DNA of 64,000 nt from Primulina eburnea (taxonomy: Eukaryota > Streptophyta > Magnoliopsida > Lamiales > Gesneriaceae). Below are positions 1 to 12,110 of this stretch, one piece after another. Under the pieces are notes generated by a model. The model saw only the letters and a list, made by a program, of their open reading frames with translations. It did no database searches and was not told where the DNA came from. Made by a program: the position numbers and the translations under genes. The DNA lies in contig NC_133106.1 of assembly GCF_022965805.1 (NCBI RefSeq), positions 32,291,913 to 32,355,912 on the forward strand. Direction: 5' to 3'. How positions within the stretch are numbered: the first letter of the stretch is position 1; every line of letters begins with the position of its first letter.

Positions 1-2841
1 GAAGCATGACCTGCATGCTAAAAATTACTTTCAGTGCACTTGCTAAAAAAAAAAACACTAGGTCGCGAGCAGATATGAACGTGTTAAAAATGACTAAGAA
101 TCTTGAAAATACACAAGTTACACATTCAGACAACCTTTCCACACATGTCTACAGAAGCAGCAAAAGCAGATGTTCCAACTTATATCTCATTATTTATCAA
201 GCGAAGAATCAAAAGCAAAAACAGAATCAAGATGGTGTGTATGACGAGAAATAAGGATAAGCTGGGAAAACATATTAAGTTATGGCAAACCATACAGGTT
301 CATCGAAAAACGCTGCATTCCATTGAAGTTCAGGGTTCAGGAGCGACACCTATAAAGTGGAAAACATATCAGTGATTTAAAGCTATAAGCCTGTAAACAA
401 ATGACTACTCATTTGATGCACATTACAAAAAGTAAATAAAAATTAATGAGTTCAAATCATTTTGAAACTTGGTAAGATGAATAATCCAGAATCAAGCATG
501 CCCTTACCGCACTCATGGCAAATGCAGCAATTGATCCAAAGCCAACAAGAGAGTTCATATTGGGTGAACCCTTTTTGAATGCCCTTAATCCATCCAAAAG
601 TAAGTCTGGACCATGATTTAATGAGTTGTGTCAATGGTGATAATTAAATATAAAGAAAAACCCAGCTAGTAACAGAGACTCACCTCGTCCAGGTCCCAAG
701 AGAGATCCCAAAGCCAAACCACCTTTCACATATGAATTGTGTAGAGCATCAAAGATTGATCCTATAGAAGAAAATAACTCCGTTAATTTACCAGCAGTTG
801 TGGATTTGCAAATACTTACTTGGGAACATGATTAAACAGACTCTCATAAGTACATCGCCTTAGTAATACAATAGGCAGACTAAATATTTGAACACCGACG
901 GTTAATCTTATATAAGTTAATTCAGGTTTTTTTTATTATTTACGTTAATTTAGGTTTTTTTACTAGAAGTTAATTTAGGTTTTAATTCAATTAACCCGTG
1001 TAAAAAGTTTATGATATAATTGTTTGAAAGTAAAACATTGGCGTGTAATAAGAATAAAACTATAAAATTTAGTATTTGTAGCCCAAAAAAATGATCCAAT
1101 AAAAAATATCTAAAAAGTCGATCCAATAATAAAACCCTGCTAAAATAAAAAACATTTTTAGATTACCACAACACCTACATTTTCCAGCCGTCTCAAGCAG
1201 GTGTCCTTTTGCCCTTCTTCATTCTCCTCCATTTTCTTTCTTTTTCTACTATTTTGCATGTGATTTATGAATTTGATTTTTTCTTCCTTTCCATTATTTG
1301 TCAAAGAAATATATTTGAACTTACAGCAAGTTATATTTTGTAAGGAAAAAATATTCCATTATACTTAAAGTTTTAGTTGTTCGTGCTTAGTGCTTACCAT
1401 GAGTTTAATGGGGATTTGTTAGACAACATATCACGTACTTAACAGAAGCAAGTACTTGTAACAACACCTCATGAAATTAATTATGTAATCCAGTCCATTG
1501 GAATGATGTTCCAATCACTTGTAACAAAACCTCTTTATCCATTCAACCTATATAATTACTTGTAACGAAGCCTCGTGTACAATTTAACGATAAAATGCAA
1601 TCAATTAAAATGATGTTCCAAACACTCTTTTAAATTTTTAGGGACGTCGGTTTGGAATTTCTTCATAATGATGATAACCACATGTCAATTAATCCAAGAG
1701 TGTAGGTATATTAATACTCATGTGCCACCATTGAAACTCTCTCAAACCATAGATAATTTTCACACTTTAAACCAATAGCTAATTTTAAATTGCTTTCAAA
1801 ATATGGAGGCCAATTCAAAAACTTTTATCAATTTTAACTAAAGAGTCTTGCCGCCACTGATTCTTACAACGATAAATGAACTGAAACCATTTTATTAACC
1901 ATTTCCAGAACTGAAAAATTCCTAAACATAAAATATGGAAGTCTACCGTACATTAGCATTACAGATACTAGATAGAACAATTATCGAAAAAAATGAGAAA
2001 AAATGTTGAACTTAATTCCTAAAGGGCAATTTAATCACATATTGATGCGGAAAGGTATCACCTTTAAGTTTGAGCCACACATCCATGGAACACAAACGAT
2101 ACTTGATTAAAGGCGGCAAATTCTAACAGAATTCTTGGACAGTAGTATTTGTGGTACGAAGACACAGAAAATAAGTAGTAAATTGCGCAACAACAGTCGT
2201 GAAAAGCTGAAAAGAAATTCTAAAATCTCACCATGGGCTATATGGATGCCGACGGAGTGCAAGATGTGCGATGCGTGAGAACCACAACAGAGCGCAACCA
2301 AAGTCCAAGCAAACGCCACCCGATTCCTACTCTTAACGAGCAACTCTTCCTTTTTATCCACAGAATCCCTCCACTTCCGCACCTTGGCCTCCACCCCCAT
2401 CCCCGATAATCTTCGGCGCGCCTCAAATCCACTCTCCGACACTCTTTTGGCCAATTCCTCCGCCACGCTGGAGAATTCATGTTCAAAATCTTCCTTCAGC
2501 TTGATCGCGGCCGTCTCGGTCAGCATGTTCACCACGACCGAGTCAACACGCTCGTCGGCGGAAATGATTGACTTGACGCGAGTCGCACAAGCGCCACACA
2601 TCATTCCAGATACATCCAGCAGGACCGTTGATTGTGTTTCTTCTCGAGCCGAATTCTCTTGCAGCCGGAGCTCACTAGGCGCTTCAAATTCCACAGCTTT
2701 AGATGAAATGCGGCTGCATTTACGGATTCCAGGCAGATGTTGAGGTGTTTGGAAGCTCCGCCACTTTTGGAGGCGAGGCGAAAACTCATGGCGGCGGTAG
2801 GCTGGGGAGAGAGATAAACGGAGAAGAGTCGCTGCGGACAT
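1..2841 (-). CDS. PAA2: Chloroplast copper-transporting P1B-ATPase PAA2/HMA8, N-terminal part (gene runs off the left edge)
   Basis: Visible coding exons (minus strand): 2841-2232, 761-684, 605-508, 349-296 and the first 10 bases of a fifth, 10-1. All borders are GT-AG and the phases join (610, 78, 98, 54 nt). About 283 residues are present. The start is a basic, Ser/Arg-rich leader consistent with a plastid transit peptide. A heavy-metal-associated domain follows with GMMCGAC at residues 79-85, then the conserved VKSRNRVAFAWTLVALCCGS stretch that opens the first membrane helices (about 167-197). Later exons read HGSIFDALHNSYVKGGLALG and SPNMNSLVGFGSIAAFAMSA, as in PAA2/HMA8. In the family, PAA2 moves Cu(I) across the thylakoid membrane to supply plastocyanin. 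The phosphorylation, ATP-binding and CPC motifs lie outside the window. PAA1/HMA6 is the alternative, but the match to PAA2 as remembered is closer. Confidence 0.93.
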
Positions 2842-2903
2842 GGCTGTTCAGACAGGGGAAGTCTAAAACGCAGCCGGAGATCTTTTAATAATTGATAATG
2901 AAG

Positions 2904-3038
2904 CACGTGGGATGTGTGGTGGTAGATAAGGTTAAAGATGGAATTTCACATTTCTTCTTTATCATTATTATTATTTATTATTTATTGCAATTTCTTGTTT
3001 ATTGTATGAAACACCAAGTCGTACATGTTGATCACGTG
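2904..3038. promoter_or_regulatory. Two G-box (CACGTG) sites upstream of PAA2
   Basis: CACGTG palindromes occur at 2904-2909 (about 63 bp upstream of the PAA2 ATG) and at 3033-3038. G-boxes bind plant bZIP and bHLH factors and are common in light- and stress-responsive promoters. A GTAC core, the copper-response element bound by SPL7, occurs at 3021-3024, but four bases is too little to claim. No clear TATA box was picked out. Confidence 0.35.
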
Positions 3039-4262
3039 ATAGATGGATAAGGGAAAACTTATCCGGTCCGGTCCAATTCATCGGACTAAGCTGACTCGAC
3101 CATGGCCGAACCGGAAATCGACTTGTCTCAAGAAAAATAGGTTAATGAGATGATATCTTTAATTTACGACTGGATTGAATGACTTGATTTGATGAGTTTT
3201 AAATACATCGTAATTATCATTTAAATTTTGAAACTCACTCAATATAAATTCCAAAAATAGTCAAAGAGATTTGAAATTTATGATTTGAAGTCACTCAATT
3301 TAACCAGACTCTTTAAATTGCATTTGGATTGAGAATATTTGAATCTAAGAATTTCAAAACTCTAATAATTAATGGCAAAAACTTATATGAGTAGGTTTGA
3401 TCTGTCTTACATATTATGATTCGTAGGACAGTCTCACATGAGACTCACTCATAATTAATTTGACAACGTGTTTTAAATCATCAATTAATTAATTTTCGGA
3501 TCATCGCATGGATTTAAAATCAATCTCACCTTGTATTCATTTAAATACTTTCTCAAATCAAAGAAAAATCTTACACTCTTAGAATATTGTCTTCAAGGTA
3601 GCATGAACCTTTTTTTTGAGAAGTTGTCAAAAAAAGTTGAGTAGATATCTTGTGAGACAGTCTCATATATTTTTATTCGTGAGAACAATGTTCTTGTTTA
3701 CAAGAAGAGTGGGTCTCATGTGAGACCGTCTCACGGATCTTAATCTGTGAGACGGGTCAACCCTACCCATATTCACAATATAAAGTAATACTCTTAACAT
3801 AAAAAGTAATACTTTTTCATGGATGACCCAAATAAGAGATCAGTCTCACAAGTTTTTGCCTTACAATAAAAGCACTATTTTTAATATAAAAAATATTTTT
3901 TTTAGTGGGTCACTGCAATAAAATATATATCTTTGAAAATTGTTGTGCATAAAATTAGTTCCTGAATCAAATCAAACTCAAATCCCACATGTCATCAACA
4001 AATTTATAACCATGCAAATTCTTTCAATCGACCATCTAGAAGTGCAGGCTTGATGCACAACAACAACTCGATATGATTCATGTATTTTATGATGTTCTTG
4101 TCATCATATCGACGTAGCTAAAAAATATGCATGCAATTTCAATTAAAAATATATTATTAGAAGTAACCTGATTCATTGAGATAATTTTTTTAATAAGAAT
4201 GAATGACTATCAAAATCAAATATTTAAAGTGGTCAAATCTATGCATTCAATAAATAGTATGT
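2910..4262. other. Intergenic DNA left of the Helitron-like element
   Basis: AT-rich sequence without a supportable gene. It contains one good copy (3707-3860) and partial copies (about 3415-3455 and 3620-3690) of the GAGACGGTCTC repeat family described below. The rest shows no protein signature on either strand. Confidence 0.6.
3707..3860 (-). repeat. GAGACGGTCTC dispersed repeat, copy A
   Basis: About 154 bp, minus orientation relative to copies B and D. Shared layout: a GCAAAAACTTGTG-like start, an arm around the palindrome GTGAGACGGTCTCAC, an interior with TTTGGGTCAT and two AAGTATTACTTTTT-like blocks plus ATTGTGAATAT, then a second GAGACGGTCTC arm and a GAGACC(C/T)ACTC end. No ORF and no obvious RNA polymerase III promoter. 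It looks like a short non-autonomous element, class unresolved. Confidence 0.65.
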
Positions 4263-4305
4263 AACAAATTTTATATGATTTATTGAATCCGGAAACTTTG
4301 ATGAA

Positions 4306-6466
4306 CTAGCATGATGCACGTGCGTTGCACGTAATATCAATTATATTATAAAAATTAAAAAAATTGATTTAAAAAAAAAACAATTTGAATCATTTTGTTA
4401 TTTATTTGGGCTTAATTTCTTATCATATTAGACGATTTATAAGAACTTATATAACTTATTTTCCAAATTGTTTTCTAAATTAAAATTCAAGTACTTGATT
4501 TTATGTTATATAACAAAGTGTATAGAACATAATAGATAGAACTAAATGAAGTGAAACAAATTCTTTTAAAAAATTATATATTCAAACACCACGTATGAAG
4601 CATAATAACCTAAAAATCCACCAAATTATGGATTTTATCAATGTATAAATCATAATCTACATAAGCGAAGCATACTAAAGACAAATAATTATCAATTTAA
4701 AATAAATGTGACTAACTCATAAAAACAATGTTAAAACAAATGAAATAGTAATATTGATAGTAAAATATAACTCATGATATTTAATTTAACCTCTTAATAA
4801 TTTTTTTTACTTTTTTTTTTTACAATTCTATATCATGGATAATAAATTCTATATATCGATATTTCGTAGACTACCATTGATGACTATGTAGACTACCATT
4901 GATGACTATTAATTTCTTGTTAAATAAGTTTTAAAATAATAAATAAATCAACAAATATAAAGAAATGCACATTCAAATAAGATTATATTATAAATATCAA
5001 ATAAACTCATATAATAATTATTAATATAAATTTAAAACTATTGGTATGATTTTCACCATTAAAATTTGAAATATAACAAAAGAAATAAACTTTCATAAAA
5101 AAAATGTTATTTTTGTATCTATTGAATTAATTAGTTTGATTTCAAAATAATTAAATATCATATGTAAAAATTCTGATACTTTAACAAATGCTAATCAATG
5201 ATCATTATAATTATATTTATTATAAAGATTATATCATATATTGTTTTTACATAGAAAATAACTTAGAATCTTTTTATTGCTTATTAAATTTCTTTTCATG
5301 AATTACATATTTAATGTTTTGACTGATGATTGATTTTATCAGTAATACATGTACTTTTTTAGTTATACAGTTTAATAAAAGAATTAATATGCCTATAACA
5401 TATATATTTGTTGTAGATAATTTTTTTTTCATATTTTTTGAAATCGTACTATCTTTTAAAATCGGAATTAAACTCTTTACTTTCAATTATTTGTTAAAAA
5501 AACCCATAAAATATGTTAGTTATTCTACTATTGCACATATGTTATAAATTTTTCATATATCTTTTTGTGATACTATAATTCATTACTTAATTAAAAATTA
5601 CACTAAAAATATAATTACAAAATTACAATATCATTAGGAATAAATGTAGAGAGAAAATTAAAACGATAAAATATTTAAATATAGTATAAAGATGAGTTAT
5701 TTGATAAAATTAACATCAGAGTTACATTCTATTCTATTTTTATAAAATATTATATTTGTTCATGCATTTAGAAATTAATTCACAAAATAAATTTAAAATT
5801 TTGATTAAATATAATTTTCCGGTGTGAGTGTTTAATGGTAAAAAAGTTTACAATAAAATCATGAGGAAAAAATTGTAGAGGGAAAATTATCACAAAATAA
5901 ATTTAAAATTTTGATTAAATATAATTTTCCGGTGTGAGTATTTAATGGTAAAAAAGTTTACAATAAAATCATGAGGAAAAAATTGTAGAGGGAAAATTAA
6001 AAAGATAAAATATTTAAATGTAGTATAAAGATGAATTATTTGATAAAATTATATAGGAGTTACTTTTTATTCTTGAAGTGTGTGTAGAAGATTAATTTTG
6101 TCGTGCACAATTGGAAATATAGATTTTGATTAATATTATTTAAATTCACAATTAAATTTAGGTTTATAAAATATTATATTTGTTCATGCATTTAGAAATT
6201 AATTCACAAAATAAATTTAAAATTTTGATTAAATATAATTTTCCGGTGTGAGTATTTAATGGTAAAAAATTTTATAATGATGAAATTATAAGGTTCTAAA
6301 TGTCAATTGATTATTAGTAATGATGAGACATTTATGTCCTATTATTTTTATCTTTACATTACAATAATAATAAGTTTTATTTTGTTCAAGTTTGCACGAA
6401 GGGTATTCTTGTCAATACACAATCGGAAAACAATGTCAAGAATCCACACTTTTATAGGTATATAGA
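4306..6466 (-). mobile_element. Helitron-like non-autonomous element with exact borders
   Basis: On the minus strand it starts TCTATATACC (at 6466) and ends GCATCATGCTAG (at 4306), with the GC-rich palindromic stretch TGCACGTGCGTTGCACGT just inside the 3' end. These are Helitron hallmarks (5' TC, 3' hairpin, 3' CTRR), and the element lies between A and T of the host. The borders are confirmed by a nearby copy of the empty site: the 4263-4305 and 6467-6520 flanks are contiguous at 6526-6614, with no target duplication. It is 2,161 bp, very AT-rich and has no Rep/helicase ORF, so it is non-autonomous. Confidence 0.85.
5741..6269. repeat. Reiterated segments inside the Helitron-like element
   Basis: A segment containing TTTTCCGGTGTGAGT and TTTAATGGTAAAAAA is present three times: about 5776-5888, an adjacent copy at 5889-5998, and a shorter copy at 6199-6269. 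The sequence preceding the first and third copies (TATTTGTTCATGCATTTAG) is duplicated as well. These are internal direct duplications in non-coding DNA. Confidence 0.8.
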
Positions 6467-6525
6467 TTTGTTTCAATATTTTCGAAACGAAAGTGACATA
6501 AACTCAGAAAGTGGACTCTTTTCGA

Positions 6526-6614
6526 AACAAATTTTATATGATTTATTGAATCCGGAAACTTTGATGAATTTGTTTCAATATTTTCGAAACGAAAGTGACA
6601 GAAAGTGGACTCTT
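6526..6614 (+). repeat. Unoccupied copy of the Helitron target (partner of 4263-4305 plus 6467-6520)
   Basis: This roughly 90-bp segment repeats both flanks of the Helitron-like element without the element. The join falls between 6568 and 6569, exactly at the A|T insertion point. The main difference is an 8-bp TAAACTCA present in the occupied copy (about 6498-6505) and absent here. A tandem duplication of the site therefore existed, and one copy received the element, or the duplication followed a different order of events. Confidence 0.85.
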
Positions 6615-7499
6615 TACCTCCACTGGGCTTAAATTTTTTATTAGGCCTGAACCTAATTAAGGACTGATATTATTTGGGCTGGGCTAGATTTGAGAAATGC
6701 ACAACTGCAAGCCCACTATCAAGTTTAATATCTTATATATTTTAACTTTTTGTGTGTTTGTTAACCTAAATTTTACTTATACTTCTACTTAATTTAATCC
6801 AAATCTGGAAGCTTGGTATACTTATTTTTTAAAAGTGATTTTGGTCAATAAATAAAAAATTTATGGATATTTTACTTCGAATATTTTTTTTGTTTAATCT
6901 AATATTATTCTTTACATGTGTTTAAATTTTACAATATACAATTATCCCAATCTCCAACAAGGATTTTTTTAATATTTTATAAAAAATATAATATTAGAAT
7001 AATTTATTTATTAAACATACAGTCTAAAAAAATTCAATATTTGACTTTTATTTTCAAATACTTTCTCACTCATTCACAAACAATAAATTTAATAACTTCG
7101 ATTTATTTGATTAGTAGTATGATTTGCATGTTATCGAGTAAGTGGAAGAATTTATCTAATAAACACTGACACTAAATTCATCGTAAAATAATAATAATAA
7201 TAATAATATCTTATCTACGAAAATTAAACATAATGTTTGATAACTCACACGTGGTCTTACAAGTCCTGGGACATGAAGGCGGAGGAAAGTACAGCAAACC
7301 GAAATCTTTTGGGACCATTCTTCACATTATTGGACCTGTGATCTCCACGTTGCTTATTACTGTCGGGCCGTTTGGATATTTATACTTATTATTTTATCAC
7401 AGTTTGACTCCTTGATGAACAAGAAAAGTTGAAATGACTTATTTAAAATCCAGCAATCAGGTCGTGGAAGAAAACAAAAGGGATCAAGGAAAGTAAAGA
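6615..7499. other. Intergenic DNA and P450 upstream region
   Basis: AT-rich sequence with an (ATA)n run near 7186-7207 and a G-box CACGTG at 7248-7253, about 250 bp before the P450 start. Short open frames here have no recognisable motif. No TATA box was assigned with confidence. Confidence 0.5.
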
Positions 7500-9709
7500 A
7501 TGGAGGGAGGCTTCATTGTAGGATATTTTAGAGTAATTTCCAGTGCTGTGTTGATCCTAATTCTGTGCATCATCGGTATTGTTTACTATATCTGGTGGAA
7601 GCCCAAGAAGCTGGAGAAGTATTTGAGGCGCGCAGGAATTGAAGGCAGCTCCTACAAGCTTATGTATGGAGACATGGTGGAAATTAAGAAGCTCGCAGCA
7701 GAAGCATGGTCCAAACCCATGCCCTTGAACCATTCTATCGCGCCACGGGTCAATCCTTTCTGGTATCAAATGGTGCAGAAGTATGGTAAGTTCAAAGGGA
7801 CATGGGGAAATTCGATGCTGCATATGTGCTCAGTGTAGATGCAATCTGGCAGTTGGATATGCAATGAGGGCAACCACTGGAGCATCGAAATTTATGGTGA
7901 ATGATTGTGTGGGAGATATAGAAGTATAAAATTTAGTGATAGTTTAATTTTTTTGGTGAATGAAACAGGTAAGATTTCATTGAGCTGGCACGAGAGGAGT
8001 CCACAGCTGCTTGTAGCGGATCCAGGGCTGGTGAAATCCATATTCACTGAAAGAGATGGTCACTTTCGAAAGCCTCCGTTGAACCCTTTGGTCGATCTTT
8101 TGACGCTGGGACTTTCCACATTGGAGGGAGATCGATGGGCTAAGAGAAGAAAACTAATCACCCCCGCATTCCATCTCGAAAAAATACAGGTAATGAATGT
8201 TTGTTTCTTGAGTTATGTGTAAGTTTGAAGTTGAGTGTAAGATTTTGTTTCACTGTCCTGACAGGGGATGGTGCCGGCATTTTTGACAAGCTGCTGTAAC
8301 TTGGTCGAACGATGGATCAAAGTATCGGTTGATTCGGAGGGGAAATTCGAACTCGACATCGCGCCAGAAATGCAGAATCTTTCATCGGATGTCATTGCTC
8401 GAGCAGCTTTTGGGAGCAGTTTTGAGGAAGCGAAGACCATATTTGAACTACAAAAGGAACAAGCTGCACTGGTTCTTGAAGCGTTTCTATCACTGTACTT
8501 CCCAGGTTTAAGGTATAATCTGATTATCTCTCTGTCAACTAGCTAGAGGACGACCTTAAAATGTGCGAGAAATTCAAGTGAAATCTACTGTCTTAACAGA
8601 AATTTCCGTTGATTCTTCAGTCTGAAGCTCTAGCTTGGAGCAAGAAATGAGGAAAAAAATAACTCGAGAATACTAGAATATGACCCTGTTATCAATTGAT
8701 GCAGATTCCTGCCTACGAAGAAGAATCGGAGAAGATACGAGATTGACAGAAAGATCAAAACAACGTTGAAGGAAATGATACTTAGCAAAGAAACAAAAGC
8801 GAAAAACGGAAATCCGGATGATGATTTGTTGAGTTTGCTGATACAATATCAAAAGCAAAGCGATAACGAAATCACAATTGATGATATAATGGAAGAATGC
8901 AAGCTGTTCTACTTTGCAGGCCAAGAGACTACAGCTACCTGGCTTACTTGGACTATGATTGTATTGTGCATGCATCCAAACTGGCAAGAAAAAGCTAGAG
9001 AAGAAGTAATTCAAGTCTTTGGAAATAGAACACCTGATGTCAAAGCTTTAAATCAACTCAAAATCGTGAGTATAAAATATGGTATTTTATATTTATCAGA
9101 TATGGATTCATGTTTATCCAATAAGAATAAAATTTATATCAAATATATATCGAACAAATTAAGAAGAAACAGATAACTCTACGACAGAACAATTGAAGAA
9201 TATATAAGCTTTTGCAAAAGGGTTGGAGTTTGATTTGGCAAATGCCTGATTTGTGTAATATGGAAAACTCTGTTTTCCAGGTTTCAATGATTCTGCAAGA
9301 AGTCCTAAGATTGTATACGCCTGTGCCCACCCAGTCTCGATATACACTTAAAAAAACACGACTAGGAGATATGGAAATCCCAGCTGGTGTGAAACTCATC
9401 TTGCCACTTATGCTGCTTCATCATGACCCCGAGTACTGGGGTGAAGATGTCCACGAATTCAAACCGGAGAGATTTTCAGGAGGAGTTTCGAAGGCAGCAA
9501 AAGATGAGCAGGTTGCATTTTTCCCATTTGGGTGGGGGCCAAGATTCTGTTTAGGCCAAAACTTCGCGATGGTGGAGGCGAAGCTCGCTTTGAGTATGAT
9601 TTTGCAGAATTTTTTGTTTGAGTTATCGCCTTCATACACTCATGCTCCACACACCGTTATAACCCTTCAACCTCAGTATGGAGCTCCTCTTATTTTGCAT
9701 CGGATATAA
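7500..9709 (+). CDS. Cytochrome P450, CYP72 clan (CYP72A-like)
   Basis: Five exons: 7500-7785, 7969-8189, 8265-8512, 8705-9065 and 9281-9709. They total 1,545 nt and encode 514 aa with every junction in phase. An N-terminal membrane anchor (about residues 12-32) precedes the basic WWKPKKLEKYLRRAG hinge typical of CYP72-clan enzymes. Catalytic landmarks: I-helix AGQETT (323-328), K-helix ExxR in EVLR (379-382), PERF (434-437), and the haem loop FGWGPRFCLG with Cys462 as ligand. Length and five-exon layout suit CYP72A. These are ER-anchored monooxygenases that use NADPH-P450 reductase; members act on terpenoids, iridoids and hormones, but the substrate cannot be read from sequence. The active-site flank is less CYP72A-typical than usual, so CYP721 or CYP749 remain possible. 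It looks intact. Confidence 0.93.
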
Positions 9710-10605
9710 TGTCATGTTTTCATCAAGAAAATACATGAAAAGTGGTTGTCCGTGTGTTGTTCTATAATGTGGTGTTTCCAGTTTCTGTCACATGTTTTCA
9801 TGCTGTGATTTTCAGAAGATGAATATAAAGTATTCTAATCCAACATTTGTCAGTCTATTTTAGTGAAATCATTCACAAAAAGCTCTCTAAAACATTATAC
9901 ATGCACACAAACAATCCCAAGCATCACTCATTTGTTGATGATCGTCTGACTCGAGTCAAGCACAATCTAATAATAGAATAGTTGGTTATAATAATCTTGG
10001 GGTTTTTTTTTAATTATAGATAAGTAGGTTATAATGATCTTAAATATCGTGTACTTTGACTGTGGAGTGTTTTTAGACACCCCAAAAGTTTTTTTTATTT
10101 TTTAACAGTAGTGTGGCATCATATTCTCTCTAAATCATCTGGAATACTACACAAGTGAGATTCGAAGCAAGACTCTTGGAGATTTACTAGGGTTCGTAAA
10201 CGAATTGAGTTGGTTCAGCTCCTGCAGTTGGAGGTAGGCAGGGATGACAATTGGAATAGAGAGGGCCCCGGAAGTCTCATCGCGTCAGATAAAGATGTTC
10301 AATTCCGAAAAATCTTGTATAGGTCAGATAGAAATCGAGCAGTTGACATTCACTAGGTTTCTCGCAGGAGGTAAGACGATGGCCAGAAGTTGTAGCTGCT
10401 GCTTGGATACGGGATCACAGACGGTATCTCCCCATAGCTAGAGCGCTTACGAAAAGGAAGGACATTCAGATCGATAAATATTTGATTTATCGAATCCGAT
10501 CATGCTCGAACTTTTTTCGAGTTAAAATTATTTTATTCGATATTTCGCGAGTCGCTCGCGAAACTTAATATTTTATTAATATATTATTATTATTATTATT
10601 ATTAT

Positions 10606-10669
<64 letters not shown>

Positions 10670-10919
10670 CGAGCTCTTCGGATGTGTCGGGCTTTCGAAT
10701 CTTCATTATCGAATCTTACAATTCGAATAATAATTTGTATAGCTTGCGAATAAGTTCAAAGATTTCGAATCAAACTCGAGCCAATAAATTAAAAATTTTG
10801 AGCTTCTAATCGAACTCGAATACACATAATTCGAGTCTTAAATTTTACTAATATTCAGATCAATACGAACATCTCTAGTCTCACCACAAAGCCAAATTAT
10901 CCTTGCTGACTTAAAAAAG
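9710..10919. other. Intergenic DNA downstream of the P450
   Basis: It begins with the P450 3' UTR; no polyadenylation site was assigned. The stretch around 10,440-10,850 is rich in TCGAGCTCGAA/TTCGAA-type words, which recur near 35,800, suggesting a decayed dispersed repeat. A simple-sequence run lies at 10582-10667. No supportable gene was found. Confidence 0.5.
10582..10667. repeat. (TTA)n/(TA)n microsatellite
   Basis: A short (ATT)n run passes directly into about 29 TA dinucleotides ending at 10667. Confidence 0.95.
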
Positions 10920-12110
10920 TGTTAAATTTTAACCCTTCTTAATATAAAATCTTGATTGTCCAATTGTCTTATATCTTGATTCATGGAAAATATATATTTA
11001 ATTTAACAAAAATAAATTAAATTAATTTAGAATTTAATTATTTAGTTACTAAATCAAGTTAGTACACAATATTTAATATATACTTGAAACCAACATTATA
11101 AATTCAAAACATATTTAATAAACATATAGATGTTCAAAAAATATTATGATTCTACCTAATATAGTATTACTATCCCTTTGAATATATGATTGTACTACTG
11201 AAAAATAATATTTTTAATTTAATAATTAAAATATATTGTGGTATAAATTGATGTAAAATATTTAAAATTTTGAACTATGTCAATATTTGTACAATTCATT
11301 CAACTTATGGCATTTTTGCAATTTTACAAAACTTTAATGATTATCAATTTTAAGATAATATGATTATATGAAGACTATTTATTATATATATTTCTTAGTT
11401 TGAGGATTATTTTTATCTGAACAAAATTGATTTATCTTATTATGTATTTATTATAGGACATTAGGTTATAATATTTGTTGTTTTAATAATTAGATTATAA
11501 TAATCTTAACATACAAAAATAAGTGTATTATTAACGTGGGATTCTTATTTTTACTTCTTTTTTTCATTTTATGCTGTTATTTAACAAAATTACATTTATA
11601 TGTGATTTTCTTAATGTATAAAACCTTGCTCGACATTCAAATTGTCTATATTATCTTGTTTTATTGAAAATATATTATTAATTAAACTAAATTGATTTGA
11701 TTTTTAATAATTTTATTTTATTGGTAACTGAATCAAGTGATTACACAATTACAAATTCACAAAATATTTAATAAACTAGAAAAATTATTAAAAAATTATG
11801 ATTCTAACTAGCGAATATAATAGGACACTGGGACTATACCTTTGAATATACCATGCTATTATTAAGAAATAATATTTTTTCTTTAATAATTAAAATATCT
11901 AGTGATATAAATTGATGTAAAATGTTTTAAAATTTTGAACTATGTCAATATTTGTACAATTCATTTAAATCATGATATTTTTTTGGTGTAAAAAAAATTA
12001 AAGATTTTCAATATTAACATTTAAAATAATATGGTAATATTGAAGACTATTTATCATGCAAAAGTTTTTCTCATTATTAAATTTATCTAAACAAAATTGA
12101 TTACTTCTTT
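10920..12110 (+). repeat. Diverged tandem duplication, unit about 0.5 kb
   Basis: About 10,930-11,440 and about 11,610-12,110 align in order. Shared anchors include TTGAACTATGTCAATATTTG, TATAAATTGATGTAAAAT, TTTAATAATTAAAATAT and TTATGATTCTA. The copies have drifted by substitutions and small indels. No coding capacity is evident, and no terminal repeats identify it as a transposon. Confidence 0.65.

Noticed and set aside
7557..7823. Antisense ORFs over the P450, HDA2, E1 and E2 exons
   Set aside because: Shadows of strong coding frames; none shows its own domain.
10244..10441. 65-codon plus ORF after the P450
   Set aside because: No motif and no flanking exon signals; adjoins TCGAGCTCGAA-type repetitive sequence.
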